A stretch of DNA of 16,912 nt, taken from contig QHOF01000072.1 of NCBI GenBank assembly GCA_003219335.1, positions 1 through 16,912 on the forward strand, in the 5' to 3' direction. Each line of letters starts with the position of its first letter. Within the stretch, counting starts at the first letter, position 1. This document shows, in pieces, positions 1-7,354 of this stretch. The notes below the pieces were generated by a model. It did no database searches. It worked only from the letters and a program-made list of their open reading frames with translations, and was not told the DNA's origin. The position numbers and the translations under genes are program-made. The DNA comes from Verrucomicrobiota bacterium (GTDB lineage Bacteria; Verrucomicrobiota; Verrucomicrobiia; Chthoniobacterales; UBA10450).

Positions 1-425
1 AGAGATGCGGATCGCGGCACGCTGGAAGCGTGCGCCCCCAAATTCCTCATCATTTGAGTATTCGTCATTCCTTCGAAGTTCGTCATTCGGATTTCGACAT
101 TTCTATTTCTATATTCGTGTCTCCACATTGCGTCGTTCATAGTGTTAGTCAGCTGTCGGTTTGGGCGGCAGATTGGATGCGGTGCAAGCGCCGTGGTCGC
201 CTCGCCCTTCCAGGGAGAGGGGGAGGGTGAGGGTTTTTCGCCAAAGCAACTGAGGCAGAGCAACCCCACCAAACGCCTCACCTTAATCCTTTCCCCTTGC
301 CGAAGGGGAGAGGCGAAGAACCCAGCGTGGCAGCTCCATTTCTCAAAGTTGACAATTAAGGAGGGAACGTTCCCCGCATTGCGTCGCTCGGCGGTTTCGC
401 GTAAAATTCGCATCCGACTATTGAC
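1..425. other. Non-coding region upstream of the ABC transporter gene
   Basis: No convincing gene is visible. The reading frames that cross this stretch are low-complexity and show no recognisable domain. It begins with a hairpin at 17-33 (gcacgct, loop gga, agcgtgc), probably the remnant of a palindromic repeat cut by the window edge. A T-rich stretch follows at about 45-115 with repeated attcgtcatt-like words. A large imperfect inverted repeat occupies 198-315. A TTGACA hexamer lies at 349-354 but no -10 box stands at proper spacing, so no promoter is called. Confidence 0.6.
198..315. repeat. Imperfect inverted repeat of CTCACCCT/CTCTCCC type
   Basis: The left arm, about 198-233, starts cgcctcgcccttccaggg. 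The right arm, about 276-315, reads in reverse complement as cgcctctccccttcggcaag and ends likewise in ggtgagg. The arms differ by small gaps and substitutions and are separated by about 42 nt, so the unit could fold into a long hairpin. It resembles common dispersed GC-rich palindromic repeats found between bacterial genes. No transposase lies nearby. Confidence 0.6.
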
Positions 426-3400
426 ATGACGGAGCTCGTTTCATCGGTGGCAGATAAGATCGACCGCGCTGTGCAGCGAGTGACCCCGTTTGCTTATCGG
501 GTGCGGCGAACCAGCCGGCGCTGGATGCGCCGGGTGTTGCGCAAACCCCGCAGCGTTTCGGAGGGGCCGAACCTGCTGCCGTTGCTGATCCAGGTCCTGG
601 CGAGTTTCACCAAAGCGGACGGCGTGATAATGGAGGAAGAGATCGACTCGAGCCTCGGTTTTTTGCGTTATGATTATCCTGAGGCTGTCTATTCCGAGCT
701 GCGGCAATTGTTCCGGCAAGCGCTTTACGAGCAGCAGGACCTTGCCGCCATGGCGCAAAAACTCGGCGCGCAACTGAGCACGGAGCGCAAGATCATGCTG
801 GGAGTCCAGCTTTACGATCTGATCTCGCAAGCCGGTTTGAAACAGGAACAGGTGGTTGCGTTCTATTCGTTCATGTCGCAGATGGGCATGGCTGCGCAAT
901 CCATCGACATCGTTTATCAACTCAACGCATCGGAGGATTCGGACCCGTCGATCTATCAGCATGGCGCGTCACCGCTGGAATCGCTCTCTTTCGGGCCCAA
1001 CGGCAAAGCCGATGTGATACTCAAGAACCTCGGCGAGACCGATCGCCTGATGGCCTTTCGCTATCACGATCTGATTTTGTTGAAAAATTACAGCGGCCAG
1101 AACGTCTCCGTGCGCGGGAGACCATTGGTGCGCGGCGGGTTCTGCCGAATTTATCCTGGCCAGCGGATTTTGGTCGGCGACCAGGTGCTCAGTTATCAGG
1201 AGCTGGCGCAATATTTCAACGCCAAGAAGAACGTTTCGCTTCCACAGATTTTCATCCGGGTAAATAAAGATGCAGAGGAAGTGCAGCTGGAGCGTTCACG
1301 AACGCGTGAGAGCGCGCTCCGTGTCACGTTTGGACTGAAGGTGCGGGTGAAAGCGTTGCGGGATGTGGATGCCGAGCTCAACGGAGTGAAATTGAAAGCC
1401 GGCACGCGGGTCGAGGCCACCCTGCAAGACAGAATCGTTTTTCACAACGACACCGAGCTGGATTTAAGCGATCTGCGCCGGCGCGCGCGCTCTCTGGGCG
1501 GCCGGTTCCAACTCAAGGCCTCCAAATCGGAATATGTGGTGTCGAACGACCCGAGTCGGCTGGAAGCGGACGATATTCTGCTTTCCCCGGGCACCAGCGG
1601 TGATGTGGTGCTGAAGATTTTCTGCGATTACGATCAGCGAGTGGGACAATTGGAAGTGATCGAAGCGGATCGTCCCATCATGGTGGGTGACGCGCCGGTG
1701 CGTACGACCGCGCAGCTCAAGGACGGCGATACGATTCGAATCGATGTCGGACAAGTGCTGCGGTGCAACTTTTCGGAACGAATCATCGAGGAAGAGCGCA
1801 ATATCATTCGCACTCTGGAGGTGAACGAAGTCACGCACCGTTTCACCAAAAGCGAGATCGGTCTGGAGGGAATTTCATTTAGCGTGACGCGCGGCGAGCT
1901 GGTGTGCGTCATGGGCGCGAGCGGTTCGGGAAAAAGCACGCTGATGAGGGTGCTCGCCGGTCAGCTTCAGCCGACCAGCGGGGAGGTCATCCTGAACGGA
2001 CAATCGCTCTACCAGAATCTCGAGGTCTTGAAGCAGTACGTCAGTTATATGCCCCAGCAGGACGCCTTCGACGAGCATCTCACCATCGGCGAGAACCTCA
2101 TGTTTGCGGCAGCGATTCGCGCGCCACACCTTTCCCGGCGCGATCGAAGCCGCCGCCTGGATGCAAAACTAATCGAGCTCGGATTGGGCGAACGCCGGGA
2201 CGCGGTCGTCGGCAGCGCGGAGAGGAAACTCCTGAGCGGTGGCGAGCGCAAACGGCTTAACATCGGGCTCGATATGATCGGGATGTCGGACGTTTATCTG
2301 TTCGATGAACCGACTTCGGGTCTGTCCTCGAAGGATTCCGAGCACGTCATGGAAATCATTCGGAGCATGGCGCACAACAAGATCGTCATTGTCACCATTC
2401 ACCAGCCCAGCTCGAAAATTTTCCAGATGTTTCACAAGGCGATCCTGCTGGACAAGGGCGGGCGTTTGGTCTTTTTCGGAACGCCTTCCGACATGTTGCG
2501 CTATTTTGCCGAGGCGGAACACCAGCACCAGTTCGGGGCGGAATTAGGCGCCTGTCCATCGTGTGGAACGACCCGGCCGGAATTCATTTTTGACGTGCTG
2601 GAGACGCCATTGCGCGATTTGAGCGGCGACATCATCTACGAAGAGAACAGCCGCGGCCAGCTCGTGGCAGCGCGGCGTTATTCACCGGAATTCTGGCGCG
2701 ACAAGTACGAGGCATTTCGATTGATCCAGGACGTTAAACAAGTTTCCCTGCGCCAGGAGGCGGCCGCGCCGTTGCCGGTCGCGCCCGTCCAAAGAAAGCG
2801 GCTCCCGCTACGCTGGCATGACGAGTGGACGCAATTTCGGACGCTGCTGCGCCGATCTTTTCTAAGCAAACTGCGCAACCGCGCCAACCTGATCATCACA
2901 ATCGGGGTCTCGCCTGTACTGGCGCTGCTGATCGCGACCATCCTGCGCTATTCCGAGAATGGGACGTACGATTTCGCTTCGGCGTATCATATTCCGACGT
3001 TTTTGTTCCTCGGCCTGATCGTCGCGATGTTTCTTGGGCTGACCAACAGCGCCGATGATATCATCCGGGACCGGCCGGTGCTGCAACGCGAGCGCAATAT
3101 CAATGTGCGCTTATCCTACTATGTCATTTCGAAGGCTCTCACGCTCGCGGTGTTCGCTCTTATTCAGTGCGTGCTTTTCGTGCTCATCGGCAATTCCGTC
3201 CTGCAAATCCGGGGAATGTTTTGGATAGACCTCGGGATCATGTTCATGACCGCGATGAGCGGCGTGGCGCTGGGTCTGCTCATCTCTTCGCTGGTGGCTG
3301 ACCCGAAAACAGCGGCCAACATCGTCCCGCTTGTTTTAATTCCGCAGATCATCATGGGCGGCGCACTCATCAAATACGAGGACATGAACCGCAACCTCGC

Positions 3401-4037
3401 TTTGCTTTATTCGCTCTCACACTGGTTCGCCGAACATCCTACCACGGAAAAAAACAAGAAGATGGAGAGCAAGTTACAGGTGCCGTTTGTCTGTCAATTC
3501 ATCGCCATGCGCTGGTCCTACGAAGAGATGATTGTCGCGCAAGCCAAACTGAATCCGCTTACCCGCCGGCAGGACCGCGCTAATGACGAAATTCAAAAGC
3601 TCGCGCCCAAGGCGAACACTCCTGAGCAACGCGTGCGCCTCAATGACTTGAAAGACGCGCTGGCGTTGCTCTCGGGCCTGGAAGGGCATTCTGCGAAGGA
3701 GATCGATCATTACCTGAAGCTGGTCGATCCCGTCCTGGCCGGAAAGCAGAGATTCGATCGGTCGCTCTTCAAGAACGCGAACGGCCCGGTTACGGCCGAG
3801 CAAATTTATGTGAACCAGAAGGTGGCGGACCTCATCTCAAACGCCGAGATGGAACAGAATGATTACCGCCAAGGCAAAAAGCCCAACGTGTTCTTTGGCG
3901 CGCAGAAGCGTTATTTCGACGTCAAATTTGGTGTGTTTACCTTCAATACCATTATTCTGATTGCGTCCACGCTTGGGTTGCTTGTGCTGCTGCACTGGAT
4001 TTTGCGAAAACAGCTCGAAGTGGTGCGAAGGAGTTAA
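426..4037 (+). CDS. ABCG-type ABC transporter with TerB-like and FHA-like N-terminal regions
   Basis: This 1203-residue protein fuses a regulatory N-terminus to an ATPase and a membrane domain. Residues ~45-165 resemble a TerB-like helical domain. Residues ~186-460 hold two FHA-like beta-rich segments. The ABC domain (~465-720) has Walker A GASGSGKST at 497-505, signature LSGGERKRLNIG from 603, Walker B VYLFDEPTSG from 623 and the switch histidine H659. A CPSC motif follows the ATPase. ABC2-type membrane helices lie at about 820-841, 859-873, 904-922, 937-956 and 964-982. A hydrophilic segment of ~190 residues precedes a last helix at 1173-1193. The ATPase-before-membrane order is that of ABCG half-transporters, so a homodimer exporter is likely. 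Substrate is unknown. The ATG at 426 has no clear ribosome site, so the start is moderately certain. The next gene begins 4 nt after its stop, suggesting an operon. Confidence 0.9.
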   Translation: MTELVSSVADKIDRAVQRVTPFAYRVRRTSRRWMRRVLRKPRSVSEGPNLLPLLIQVLASFTKADGVIMEEEIDSSLGFLRYDYPEAVYSELRQLFRQALYEQQDLAAMAQKLGAQLSTERKIMLGVQLYDLISQAGLKQEQVVAFYSFMSQMGMAAQSIDIVYQLNASEDSDPSIYQHGASPLESLSFGPNGKADVILKNLGETDRLMAFRYHDLILLKNYSGQNVSVRGRPLVRGGFCRIYPGQRILVGDQVLSYQELAQYFNAKKNVSLPQIFIRVNKDAEEVQLERSRTRESALRVTFGLKVRVKALRDVDAELNGVKLKAGTRVEATLQDRIVFHNDTELDLSDLRRRARSLGGRFQLKASKSEYVVSNDPSRLEADDILLSPGTSGDVVLKIFCDYDQRVGQLEVIEADRPIMVGDAPVRTTAQLKDGDTIRIDVGQVLRCNFSERIIEEERNIIRTLEVNEVTHRFTKSEIGLEGISFSVTRGELVCVMGASGSGKSTLMRVLAGQLQPTSGEVILNGQSLYQNLEVLKQYVSYMPQQDAFDEHLTIGENLMFAAAIRAPHLSRRDRSRRLDAKLIELGLGERRDAVVGSAERKLLSGGERKRLNIGLDMIGMSDVYLFDEPTSGLSSKDSEHVMEIIRSMAHNKIVIVTIHQPSSKIFQMFHKAILLDKGGRLVFFGTPSDMLRYFAEAEHQHQFGAELGACPSCGTTRPEFIFDVLETPLRDLSGDIIYEENSRGQLVAARRYSPEFWRDKYEAFRLIQDVKQVSLRQEAAAPLPVAPVQRKRLPLRWHDEWTQFRTLLRRSFLSKLRNRANLIITIGVSPVLALLIATILRYSENGTYDFASAYHIPTFLFLGLIVAMFLGLTNSADDIIRDRPVLQRERNINVRLSYYVISKALTLAVFALIQCVLFVLIGNSVLQIRGMFWIDLGIMFMTAMSGVALGLLISSLVADPKTAANIVPLVLIPQIIMGGALIKYEDMNRNLALLYSLSHWFAEHPTTEKNKKMESKLQVPFVCQFIAMRWSYEEMIVAQAKLNPLTRRQDRANDEIQKLAPKANTPEQRVRLNDLKDALALLSGLEGHSAKEIDHYLKLVDPVLAGKQRFDRSLFKNANGPVTAEQIYVNQKVADLISNAEMEQNDYRQGKKPNVFFGAQKRYFDVKFGVFTFNTIILIASTLGLLVLLHWILRKQLEVVRRS

Positions 4038-4041
4038 ACCA

Positions 4042-5193
4042 ATGAAAATCCGAAATCCGAAATCCGAAATCCGAAATCCGAAAAACCGCCTGATAGTCGC
4101 CGCCAGCGAGACCGATCCGGACATGCTGTATGCGACGAAGTTTTGGGCGCCTGATCCATTCATTTTTCTCCAGCGCAACGGCAAGCGCACGCTGGTCTTG
4201 AGCGATTTGGAAATCGATCGTGGCCGCAAACAAGCTGATGCGGATGAATTTGTCATGTTCAGCGAGCTTGAGCGCGAAGTACAGGGAAAATCAAAAAAGG
4301 CGCCGCCGTATGAAAAGGTTCTCGCCCATTTTCTCAAAAAACGCGGCGTGAGATCGGCAATCGTGCCGGCAAATTTCCCGCTTGGTTACGCGGAAGAACT
4401 TGCCGCAAACAAAATCCGTGTCCGCGCGACGAATGGATTGTTCTGGCCGGAGCGCGAAGCCAAATCGGACAAGGAAGTCGAAATGATGGGTCAGGCTTTG
4501 CGAATCACGGAAAAAGGACTCAAACGCGCGATTGAAGTTTTGAAAGCGTCCAGATCTCGCCCTGGAAAACGGTTGCGTTGGAACGGCAAAACGCTGACTT
4601 CCGAAGTCCTCCGCGCGGAAATTGATTCCGCGATTTTGCGCGCAGGCGGCATTCCGATGGGCACGATCGTCGCAGGCGGCGATCAGGCGTGTGACCCGCA
4701 TGAGCGCGGCCACGGCCCGCTTTATGCGGATTCATTGATCATCCTCGACGTTTTCCCGCGCGACGCGAAGACCGGATATTTCGGCGACATGACCCGCACG
4801 GTTTTGCGCGGGCGCGCCAGCGACGTGCAACGAAAACTTTGGGAAACAGTGAAAGCTGGGCAGGCGCTTGCGCTAAAGAAAATCAAGGCGGGCGTGGACG
4901 GGATGACGATCCACAAGGCGATCCAGGAATTTTTCGCCAATCGCGGCTTCCCCACCGAAGTGCGCAAAGGCCGGCGCGTGGGATTTTTTCACGGCACCGG
5001 GCATGGGCTCGGGCTGGAAATTCACGAGCATCCGCGTTTGCAAAAAGTGACGCTGAAAAATCGGCAAGTGCTCACGGTCGAGCCCGGCCTTTACTATCCC
5101 GGCCTCGGCGGCGCGCGACTGGAGGATGTCGTTTTTGTTACGAAGACGGGTTGCAAAATCCTGTCCCGGTTTCCCAAGCAGTTGGAAGTTTAG
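4042..5193 (+). CDS. M24-family metallopeptidase (Xaa-Pro aminopeptidase/prolidase-like)
   Basis: This 383-residue protein has the pita-bread fold of M24 peptidases, which remove an N-terminal residue or split X-Pro bonds using two metal ions. All five metal ligands are visible: D236 and D249 (DVFPRDAKTGYFGDMTRT), H321 (HGTGHGLGLEIHE), E347 (VEPGLY) and E361 (RLEDV). The region before ~130 is a degenerate creatinase-like N-domain. The two aspartates are 13 apart, slightly wider than in classical prolidase. ATG at 4042 is chosen because AAGGAG (4028-4033), inside the end of the upstream gene, stands 8 nt before it; the frame is open further upstream but would overlap the ABC gene. Codons 2-14 are almost wholly a tandem heptamer repeat, so the extreme N-terminus is recent and probably disordered. 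It is cytoplasmic, with no signal peptide. Exact substrate unknown. Confidence 0.9.
   Translation: MKIRNPKSEIRNPKNRLIVAASETDPDMLYATKFWAPDPFIFLQRNGKRTLVLSDLEIDRGRKQADADEFVMFSELEREVQGKSKKAPPYEKVLAHFLKKRGVRSAIVPANFPLGYAEELAANKIRVRATNGLFWPEREAKSDKEVEMMGQALRITEKGLKRAIEVLKASRSRPGKRLRWNGKTLTSEVLRAEIDSAILRAGGIPMGTIVAGGDQACDPHERGHGPLYADSLIILDVFPRDAKTGYFGDMTRTVLRGRASDVQRKLWETVKAGQALALKKIKAGVDGMTIHKAIQEFFANRGFPTEVRKGRRVGFFHGTGHGLGLEIHEHPRLQKVTLKNRQVLTVEPGLYYPGLGGARLEDVVFVTKTGCKILSRFPKQLEV
4047..4081 (+). repeat. Five tandem copies of heptamer AATCCGA at the start of the M24 gene
   Basis: Five perfect copies of aatccga run from 4047 to 4081, beginning just after the ATG at 4042. Because 7 is not a multiple of 3, three copies give a 7-residue period, seen as IRNPKSE then IRNPK. 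The same kind of heptamer repeat is usually intergenic, so its presence within a reading frame is unusual. Confidence 0.9.
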
Positions 5194-5200
5194 CCGATCT

Positions 5201-5252
5201 GGTAGGGTCGGCGCGCTGCGCCGACCGGACATCACAGCGCGATGTCCCTACC
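5201..5252. repeat. Palindromic element with two hairpins inside an outer inverted repeat
   Basis: The outer arms are ggtaggg (5201-5207) and ccctacc (5246-5252). Inside are hairpin one, gtcggcg-CGCTG-cgccgac (5207-5225), and hairpin two, gacatca-CAGCG-cgatgtc (5228-5246). The whole could fold as a three-way junction. The two five-base loops are exact reverse complements although the stems differ. It lies between the M24 and YugP-like genes. It is not a tRNA: there is no anticodon or T arm. Confidence 0.8.
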
Positions 5253-5259
5253 ATGAAAT

Positions 5260-5284
5260 GAACGCGCAACGACATTGCGCGTTC
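5260..5284. terminator. Perfect 10-bp hairpin, possible terminator after the M24 gene
   Basis: The stem gaacgcgcaa (5260-5269), loop cgaca and ttgcgcgttc (5275-5284) form a perfect hairpin. It is followed by taattgtt, a weak T tract. A second hairpin at 5297-5324 (gcggcgaagtgac / gtcgctttgccgc, loop aa) follows immediately. Either could end transcription or be part of the repeat cluster in this 148-nt gap. Confidence 0.4.
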
Positions 5285-5296
5285 TAATTGTTCCAA

Positions 5297-5324
5297 GCGG
5301 CGAAGTGACAAGTCGCTTTGCCGC
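5297..5324. repeat. Second hairpin upstream of the YugP-like gene
   Basis: Thirteen-base arms gcggcgaagtgac (5297-5309) and gtcgctttgccgc (5312-5324) pair with two mismatched or wobble positions around a two-base loop. It ends 17 nt before the ATG at 5342, so in a transcript it would sit just ahead of the ribosome-binding region and might affect translation. That role is inference. Confidence 0.5.
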
Positions 5325-5341
5325 GTTAAATTAAGATCGAA

Positions 5342-6040
5342 ATGTATTACCCGTTCGGTTTTGGCCTCGGCTCGCACTGGCTGCTTTACATCGGCGTCCC
5401 GCTGATCATCGGAATTTGGGCGCAAATTCGTGTGAGCAGCGCGTTCAGCAAGTGGAGTAAGGTGCGCGACAGCGCGAATATCACCGGAGCGGAATGCGCG
5501 CGCGAGATTCTTCAGGCGGCGCAGATTCACGATGTCGATGTGGTGGAGACGAATGATTTTCTCGGTGACCATTACGATCCGACGAATAAGAAACTGCATC
5601 TGTCGAGCAAGGTTTATCACACGCCCTCAGTGGCGGCTGTCGGCATTGCCGCGCACGAGACCGGTCACGCCATTCAGCACGCGAAAGCGTATGCGCCGCT
5701 GAAGGCGCGCATGGCGATTGTGCCGGTGACGATGATTGCGTCCCAGATGTTACCGTTCGTGATCCTGGGCGGTTTGTTTTTTGGGATCACCGGCCTGATC
5801 ACGCTGGGAATTTATTGCTACCTGATTCTGCTGGTGTTCCAGCTGATCACGTTGCTGGTGGAATTCGATGCTTCGCGCCGGGCGAAAATTATTTTACGCG
5901 AAATGGGGATCGTCCAGCCGGGCCGCGAAGTTGCCGGAGTGAACAACGTCCTGAACGCGGCCGCACTCACTTATGTGGCAGCATTTATCGCTGCACTGGG
6001 GAACTTGCTCTGGTTAATGTCCCTCCGTGATCGCCGGTGA
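5342..6040 (+). CDS. YugP-type membrane zinc metallopeptidase
   Basis: This 232-residue protein matches the neutral zinc metallopeptidase family typified by Bacillus YugP (usual length ~220-240). The motif HETGHA places zinc ligands at H105 and H109 with catalytic E106; E174, in LVEFDASRRA, is the likely third ligand. The N-terminus carries one hydrophobic helix (about 13-30). Two more hydrophobic segments lie between about 120 and 172, and a last one near the C-terminus (~207-229). It therefore sits in the inner membrane. Its substrate is unknown. The ATG at 5342 has only a weak purine-rich stretch upstream. The stop TGA overlaps a GTG in the sigma-factor frame, so the two genes are probably co-transcribed, and membrane proteolysis next to a sigma/anti-sigma-like pair is suggestive. 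Confidence 0.9.
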   Translation: MYYPFGFGLGSHWLLYIGVPLIIGIWAQIRVSSAFSKWSKVRDSANITGAECAREILQAAQIHDVDVVETNDFLGDHYDPTNKKLHLSSKVYHTPSVAAVGIAAHETGHAIQHAKAYAPLKARMAIVPVTMIASQMLPFVILGGLFFGITGLITLGIYCYLILLVFQLITLLVEFDASRRAKIILREMGIVQPGREVAGVNNVLNAAALTYVAAFIAALGNLLWLMSLRDRR

Positions 6041-6150
6041 TCGACGCATCGTTGCGAAAAATGGATTCCGCTCTCGCTTTCCCCGCTCGTCGGATTTCCG
6101 ATTTGTTATCGTCGGGTCTCGACACGCGTGCTAAGTCTAAACGACAGGCG

Positions 6151-6747
6151 ATGGACCAGCCCAGGACCGACCCAGACCAGGAGTTGGTGAAGCGCACCCA
6201 ATCGGGCGACGCCAGCGCTTTCGACGAATTAGTCATCAAATACACGCCGCGTCTTTATGGTCTCGTCTATAACATGACCTCGAACCACGAAGACACGAAT
6301 GATCTTTTGCAGGACATTTTTGCCAAAGCCTACCGAGCCATCCGCGGGTGCCGCGGCAAATCCTCCTTTTACACCTGGATTCATTCCATCGCGGTCAATA
6401 TGACGCTCAATTTTCTCAAGAAACGCGGGCGCCGTTTCCAACTGAGCCTGGATGACGTCGATTCCAGCATTCAAAACGACAAGGAATTCCTGGAATCCAC
6501 CGCGACCAGCAGCCCAGTGCGGGAAGCGGACCTGTCCGAGCTGCAGCGAAGATTGAACGAGGCCATGATGAAATTGTCTGATGATCACAGAGCCGTGGTC
6601 ACCATGTTCCACATACAGGGAATGCCCCACGCGGAGATCAGTAAAATCTTGCGTGTTTCTGAAGGAACAGTACGTTCCAGGCTCTTCTACGCGAATCGGC
6701 AGTTGCAAAGTTATCTGGACGAATTTCGAAAAAACCCCGTTTTATAA
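6151..6747 (+). CDS. ECF-like RNA polymerase sigma-70 family factor
   Basis: From ATG 6151 the protein has 198 residues, the normal size for an extracytoplasmic-function sigma factor. Region 2 is visible as ELVIKYTPRLYGLVYNM followed by DTNDLLQDIFAKAYRAI, which binds core polymerase and the -10 element. Region 4 is LSDDHRAVVTMFHIQGMPHA then EISKILRVSEGTVRSRLFYA, a helix-turn-helix that reads the -35. No extra C-terminal domain is present. The same frame is open back to a GTG at 6037 that overlaps the upstream stop, and ATG 6061 is another option. The MDQPRTDPDQELVKR start at 6151 is favoured because it begins just before conserved region 2, but its ribosome site is weak. The gene behind it, 13 nt downstream, is in the usual anti-sigma position. 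Confidence 0.9.
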   Translation: MDQPRTDPDQELVKRTQSGDASAFDELVIKYTPRLYGLVYNMTSNHEDTNDLLQDIFAKAYRAIRGCRGKSSFYTWIHSIAVNMTLNFLKKRGRRFQLSLDDVDSSIQNDKEFLESTATSSPVREADLSELQRRLNEAMMKLSDDHRAVVTMFHIQGMPHAEISKILRVSEGTVRSRLFYANRQLQSYLDEFRKNPVL

Positions 6748-6760
6748 CGCCCGCTGAAAA

Positions 6761-7354
6761 ATGGACGAGTTCAATGACAACGAAATCGCGAGGCTCCTTC
6801 GGTTGAAGCGCTACGAGCAACCGCCACCTGGCTATTTCGAGAATTTCCTGCACGAATTTCATCGCCGGCAGCGCGATGAATTACTGCGCCAGCCGCTGTG
6901 GCGCATTTGCCTGGAGCGCGCTCACGCCTTCATGTTGGGACTGGATGTCCGTTCGCTTGCTTCGTATCCGACGGCCGTCGCAGCCGTGCTGGTTTGTGCT
7001 GCGGTAATTTCATTAAAGATTTCTCAACCACCCGAGACGGCTCGCGTCGCTCTCCAGAGTCCGCCGGTCTTATCGGCGCCGGCAAATGCCGAAGAAGAAT
7101 GGAACCTTGCATCTCCGGTCGCCACGCACTTCCTCAGGACGCAGCCGGTTCGCAGTTTTGCTGAAAGCGCCCAGACTCACTCCCGCAGTCGCGGGACCCC
7201 ACCGCGATACGTGCTCGACAGCGTCCCCGTGAGTTATGAGCCCAGTTTTCGGTTCCAAGCGCAGCGTCGTCGCACTCGCGCTGATCTTCTGCTCAGGCGG
7301 GAGCTTGCTCTTTGCACAGGAGAAGTCCGCTGCGCCAACTACCGATCAGACTAA
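6761..7354 (+). CDS. Small single-pass membrane protein in the anti-sigma position
   Basis: This 197-residue protein has a charged N-terminal part with the stretch RLKRYEQPPPGYFENFLHEF, a likely single transmembrane helix at about 67-86 (SYPTAVAAVLVCAAVISLKI) and a proline/serine-rich remainder. No cysteine/histidine zinc-binding anti-sigma motif is present. The topology (short cytoplasmic part, one helix, exported tail), together with its place 13 nt after a sigma-factor gene, is why an anti-sigma role is suggested; sequence alone does not prove it. The last ~40 codons overlap the next gene by 119 nt and are arginine-rich and unlike the rest. A stop just after SYEPSFRF, one base change away (CAA to TAA), would give a more natural end. 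Confidence 0.7.
   Translation: MDEFNDNEIARLLRLKRYEQPPPGYFENFLHEFHRRQRDELLRQPLWRICLERAHAFMLGLDVRSLASYPTAVAAVLVCAAVISLKISQPPETARVALQSPPVLSAPANAEEEWNLASPVATHFLRTQPVRSFAESAQTHSRSRGTPPRYVLDSVPVSYEPSFRFQAQRRRTRADLLLRRELALCTGEVRCANYRSD

Noticed and set aside
349..354. TTGACA as a -35 box
   Set aside because: Nothing resembling a -10 lies 15-19 nt downstream; the nearest TAAAAT-like word is at 402-407.
30..429. Two short open frames before the ABC transporter
   Set aside because: They cross repeats, have no ribosome site or recognisable domain, and the second merely overlaps the start of the transporter gene.
4047..4081. CRISPR-like tandem repeats
   Set aside because: Units are 7 bp with no spacers.
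5201..5252. tRNA or structured RNA gene because of the cloverleaf-like fold
   Set aside because: Too short, no anticodon arm, T arm or acceptor features, and related structures occur elsewhere as repeats.
6037..6150. Sigma factor starting at GTG 6037 by translational coupling
   Set aside because: The extra 38 residues are not sigma-like; ATG 6151 gives the normal length. Kept as an alternative because the 4-nt overlap is tempting.
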